From NCBI GenBank assembly GCA_027487555.1, contig JAIYDI010000029.1, positions 1 through 64,000 on the forward strand: a stretch of DNA of 64,000 bases. Direction: 5' to 3'. Below are positions 62,696-64,000 of this stretch, one piece after another. The notes under the pieces were generated by a model. It made no database searches. It was given only the letters and a program-made list of their open reading frames with translations, and was not told the DNA's origin. How positions within the stretch are numbered: the first letter of the stretch is position 1; every line of letters starts with the position of its first letter. This DNA is from Hyphomicrobiales bacterium (GTDB lineage Bacteria; Pseudomonadota; Alphaproteobacteria; Rhizobiales; Devosiaceae). The position numbers were made by a program, and so were the translations under genes.

Positions 62696-64000
62696 TCAGA
62701 ACTGGAAGTAGAGGAAAGGGGAATAGGTCTGCTCGGCGAGCCGCATCAGGCAGAAGATGGCGAGGGCGCTGAGGCCGACGGCCTTCACGATGCTGGTCGT
62801 TGCCACCGCCGTGCCATCGGGTCCGAAGCTGATCTGCGGCTCCCACATGTGGCGCAGGCGCGGCTCTGCGGCGGTAATCGCGACAGCGGCAACAAGCAGG
62901 GTGAGGGACTCGCGGCTCAGCATCCACGCGGTTTCCGGGCGTATGCCGAAACCGTTGAGGCCAAACATGCCCGCATACATATCGACGGCATCGCAGACGC
63001 TGTGGGCGCGGAAGATCACCCAGCCGAGCACGACGGCCACGAAGGTCGCGGGCAGGCTCCACCAGAGCCTCGCGGCATTCCTGTCATGGCCGGTGAGGCG
63101 CTCGATGACGAGAATGCCGCCGTGCCAGATGCCCCAGACGATGAAGGTGAAATTTGCCCCGTGCCACAGTCCGCCAAGCAGCATGACGAGGAACAGGTTC
63201 ACATAGGTGCGGACAACGCCCTTGCGGTTGCCGCCGAGCGGAATGTAGAGATAGTCGCGCAGCCAGACGCTGAGCGAGATATGCCAGCGCCGCCAGAACT
63301 CGGTGATCGAGCGGCTGATATAGGGCATGTCGAAGTTTTCGGCGAAGCGAAAGCCGATCATCAGCGCAAGCCCTATGGCCATGGCTGAGTAGCCGGCAAA
63401 ATCGAAATAAAGCTGCATGGAATAGGCGAGCGCGCCGATCCAGCTTTCCGCCAGCGTCGGGTTGGGCACCGAGAACATCGCATCGGCAATAGGGGCGACG
63501 CTGTCGGCGATCAGAACCTTCATCGCAAGGCCGATCAGGAAACGCTGCCAGCCGGCGTTGAACAACTCCCAGCTGTGTTCGCGTTGGGCGAATTGCGGCG
63601 CCAGATCCTTGTAGCGAAGGATCGGGCCCGCCACCAGTTGCGGGAAGAGGGCAAGGAAGGCGGCAAAGTCGATGATGTTGGTCGAGACCTTGGCGTCGCC
63701 GCGATAGACGTCGACCAGGTAGGAAATGGAGTGGAAGACGTAGAACGAGATGCCAATGGGGAGCAGCAATTGCCAATGGATGCCGAGCTCGGCGGGCGTC
63801 GTGCCCCACAGCATGGCGAAGCTGTCGATAAAGAAGTTGAGATATTTGAACACACCAAGGACGGCGAGGTGCCCGACAACGCCGATGGTGACGAACAGCT
63901 TCGCCCTTGGCGTGCCCTGATGTTTGCTGACCAGAAGGCTGAATATATAGGCCCAGAGCGTATTCGCCATGAGCAAAACCAGGAAGTCGAAGCGCCACCA
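62696..64000 (-). CDS. algI: Alginate O-acetyltransferase AlgI (MBOAT), N-terminus beyond window
   Basis: The last 434 residues of a membrane-bound O-acyltransferase that passes acetyl groups across the inner membrane. Catalytic His regions are FWRRWHISLSVWLRDYLY and GLWHGANFTFIVWG; LVAGPILRYKDL and LQLYFDFAGYSAMAIG are also typical. The frame is open to the window edge (it begins WWRFDFLVLL, which aligns with about residue 40 of AlgI), so roughly 40 N-terminal residues are missing. It is the first gene of the visible operon. Confidence 0.94.
   Translation of the reverse strand, partial: WWRFDFLVLLMANTLWAYIFSLLVSKHQGTPRAKLFVTIGVVGHLAVLGVFKYLNFFIDSFAMLWGTTPAELGIHWQLLLPIGISFYVFHSISYLVDVYRGDAKVSTNIIDFAAFLALFPQLVAGPILRYKDLAPQFAQREHSWELFNAGWQRFLIGLAMKVLIADSVAPIADAMFSVPNPTLAESWIGALAYSMQLYFDFAGYSAMAIGLALMIGFRFAENFDMPYISRSITEFWRRWHISLSVWLRDYLYIPLGGNRKGVVRTYVNLFLVMLLGGLWHGANFTFIVWGIWHGGILVIERLTGHDRNAARLWWSLPATFVAVVLGWVIFRAHSVCDAVDMYAGMFGLNGFGIRPETAWMLSRESLTLLVAAVAITAAEPRLRHMWEPQISFGPDGTAVATTSIVKAVGLSALAIFCLMRLAEQTYSPFLYFQF

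Overview
The window looks like a chromosomal stretch from a high-GC alphaproteobacterium of the order Hyphomicrobiales, most probably a Devosia-like genus. The signs are a giant homologue of the Growth Pole Ring protein used by polar-growing Hyphomicrobiales, CtrA-type TTAA-N7-TTAA boxes, order-typical small families (DUF3126, DUF2849, zf-CHCC, BTLCP), frequent GTG/TTG starts, and two classes of intergenic palindromic repeat. The genus is inference; no rRNA is present to check it.

Layout. 0-4 kb: acyltransferase, ASCH-type protein, CsbD stress protein, DUF1304 membrane protein and orphans. 4-7.5 kb: gluconate use (gluconokinase and a gluconate 5-dehydrogenase-like SDR, divergent from gnd plus a NUDIX hydrolase). 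7.8-13.6 kb: fasciclin protein, TetA-like exporter, flavin monooxygenase with a zf-CHCC protein, alpha/beta hydrolase, cysE, DUF3126. 13.6-18.6 kb: envelope and signalling genes (BTLCP, tandem PilZ, PAS, rhomboid, SlyX, HisI), with a CtrA-like box at 14.38 kb. 18.6-26.6 kb: YqiJ/flotillin pair, folE, Fe-S scaffold, yidD, HisC-like aminotransferase, TerC, acs. 26.8-31 kb: GNAT protein, polysaccharide flippase, FemAB-like transferase, MscS channel. 31-36.3 kb: tRNA-Lys, GH3 hexosaminidase, cupin, then a PlcP-like phospholipase C / glycolipid glycosyltransferase pair and an MFS carrier. 36.7-43.6 kb: the 6-kb growth-pole-ring gene, divergent from an HPt-like gene with a CtrA-like box between them. 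43.6-50 kb: assimilatory sulfur reduction: ferredoxin, cysG, DUF2849, cysI, a cysH-DUF934 fusion and a ferredoxin-NADP reductase. 50.2-54.4 kb: NAD(P)HX repair enzyme and a cioAB-type bd oxidase with a tiny DUF2474 subunit. 55-64 kb: an alginate acetylation and processing operon (algI-algJ-sel1-algX-algF-algK-algL) running off the right edge.

How the genes connect. The sulfur block is a compact operon from siroheme synthesis to APS and sulfite reduction, with plausible electron carriers on both flanks and a perfect 23-bp palindrome next to a good promoter. The plcP-agt pair is the known module for replacing phospholipids by glycolipids under phosphate limitation. The alginate operon encodes the O-acetylation machinery (AlgI, J, X, F), periplasmic TPR/Sel1 scaffolds and an AlgL-family lyase whose expected catalytic histidine is leucine. 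No polymerase (alg8), alg44, algE or algG lies in the window; these would have to be upstream of algI.

Most worth following up: the alginate operon with its extra Sel1 gene and altered lyase, the hendecad-built GPR protein with its CtrA-like control region, the CysH-DUF934 fusion, and a two-hairpin repeat whose copies supply the last codons and stop of one gene and abut the ribosome binding site of another.
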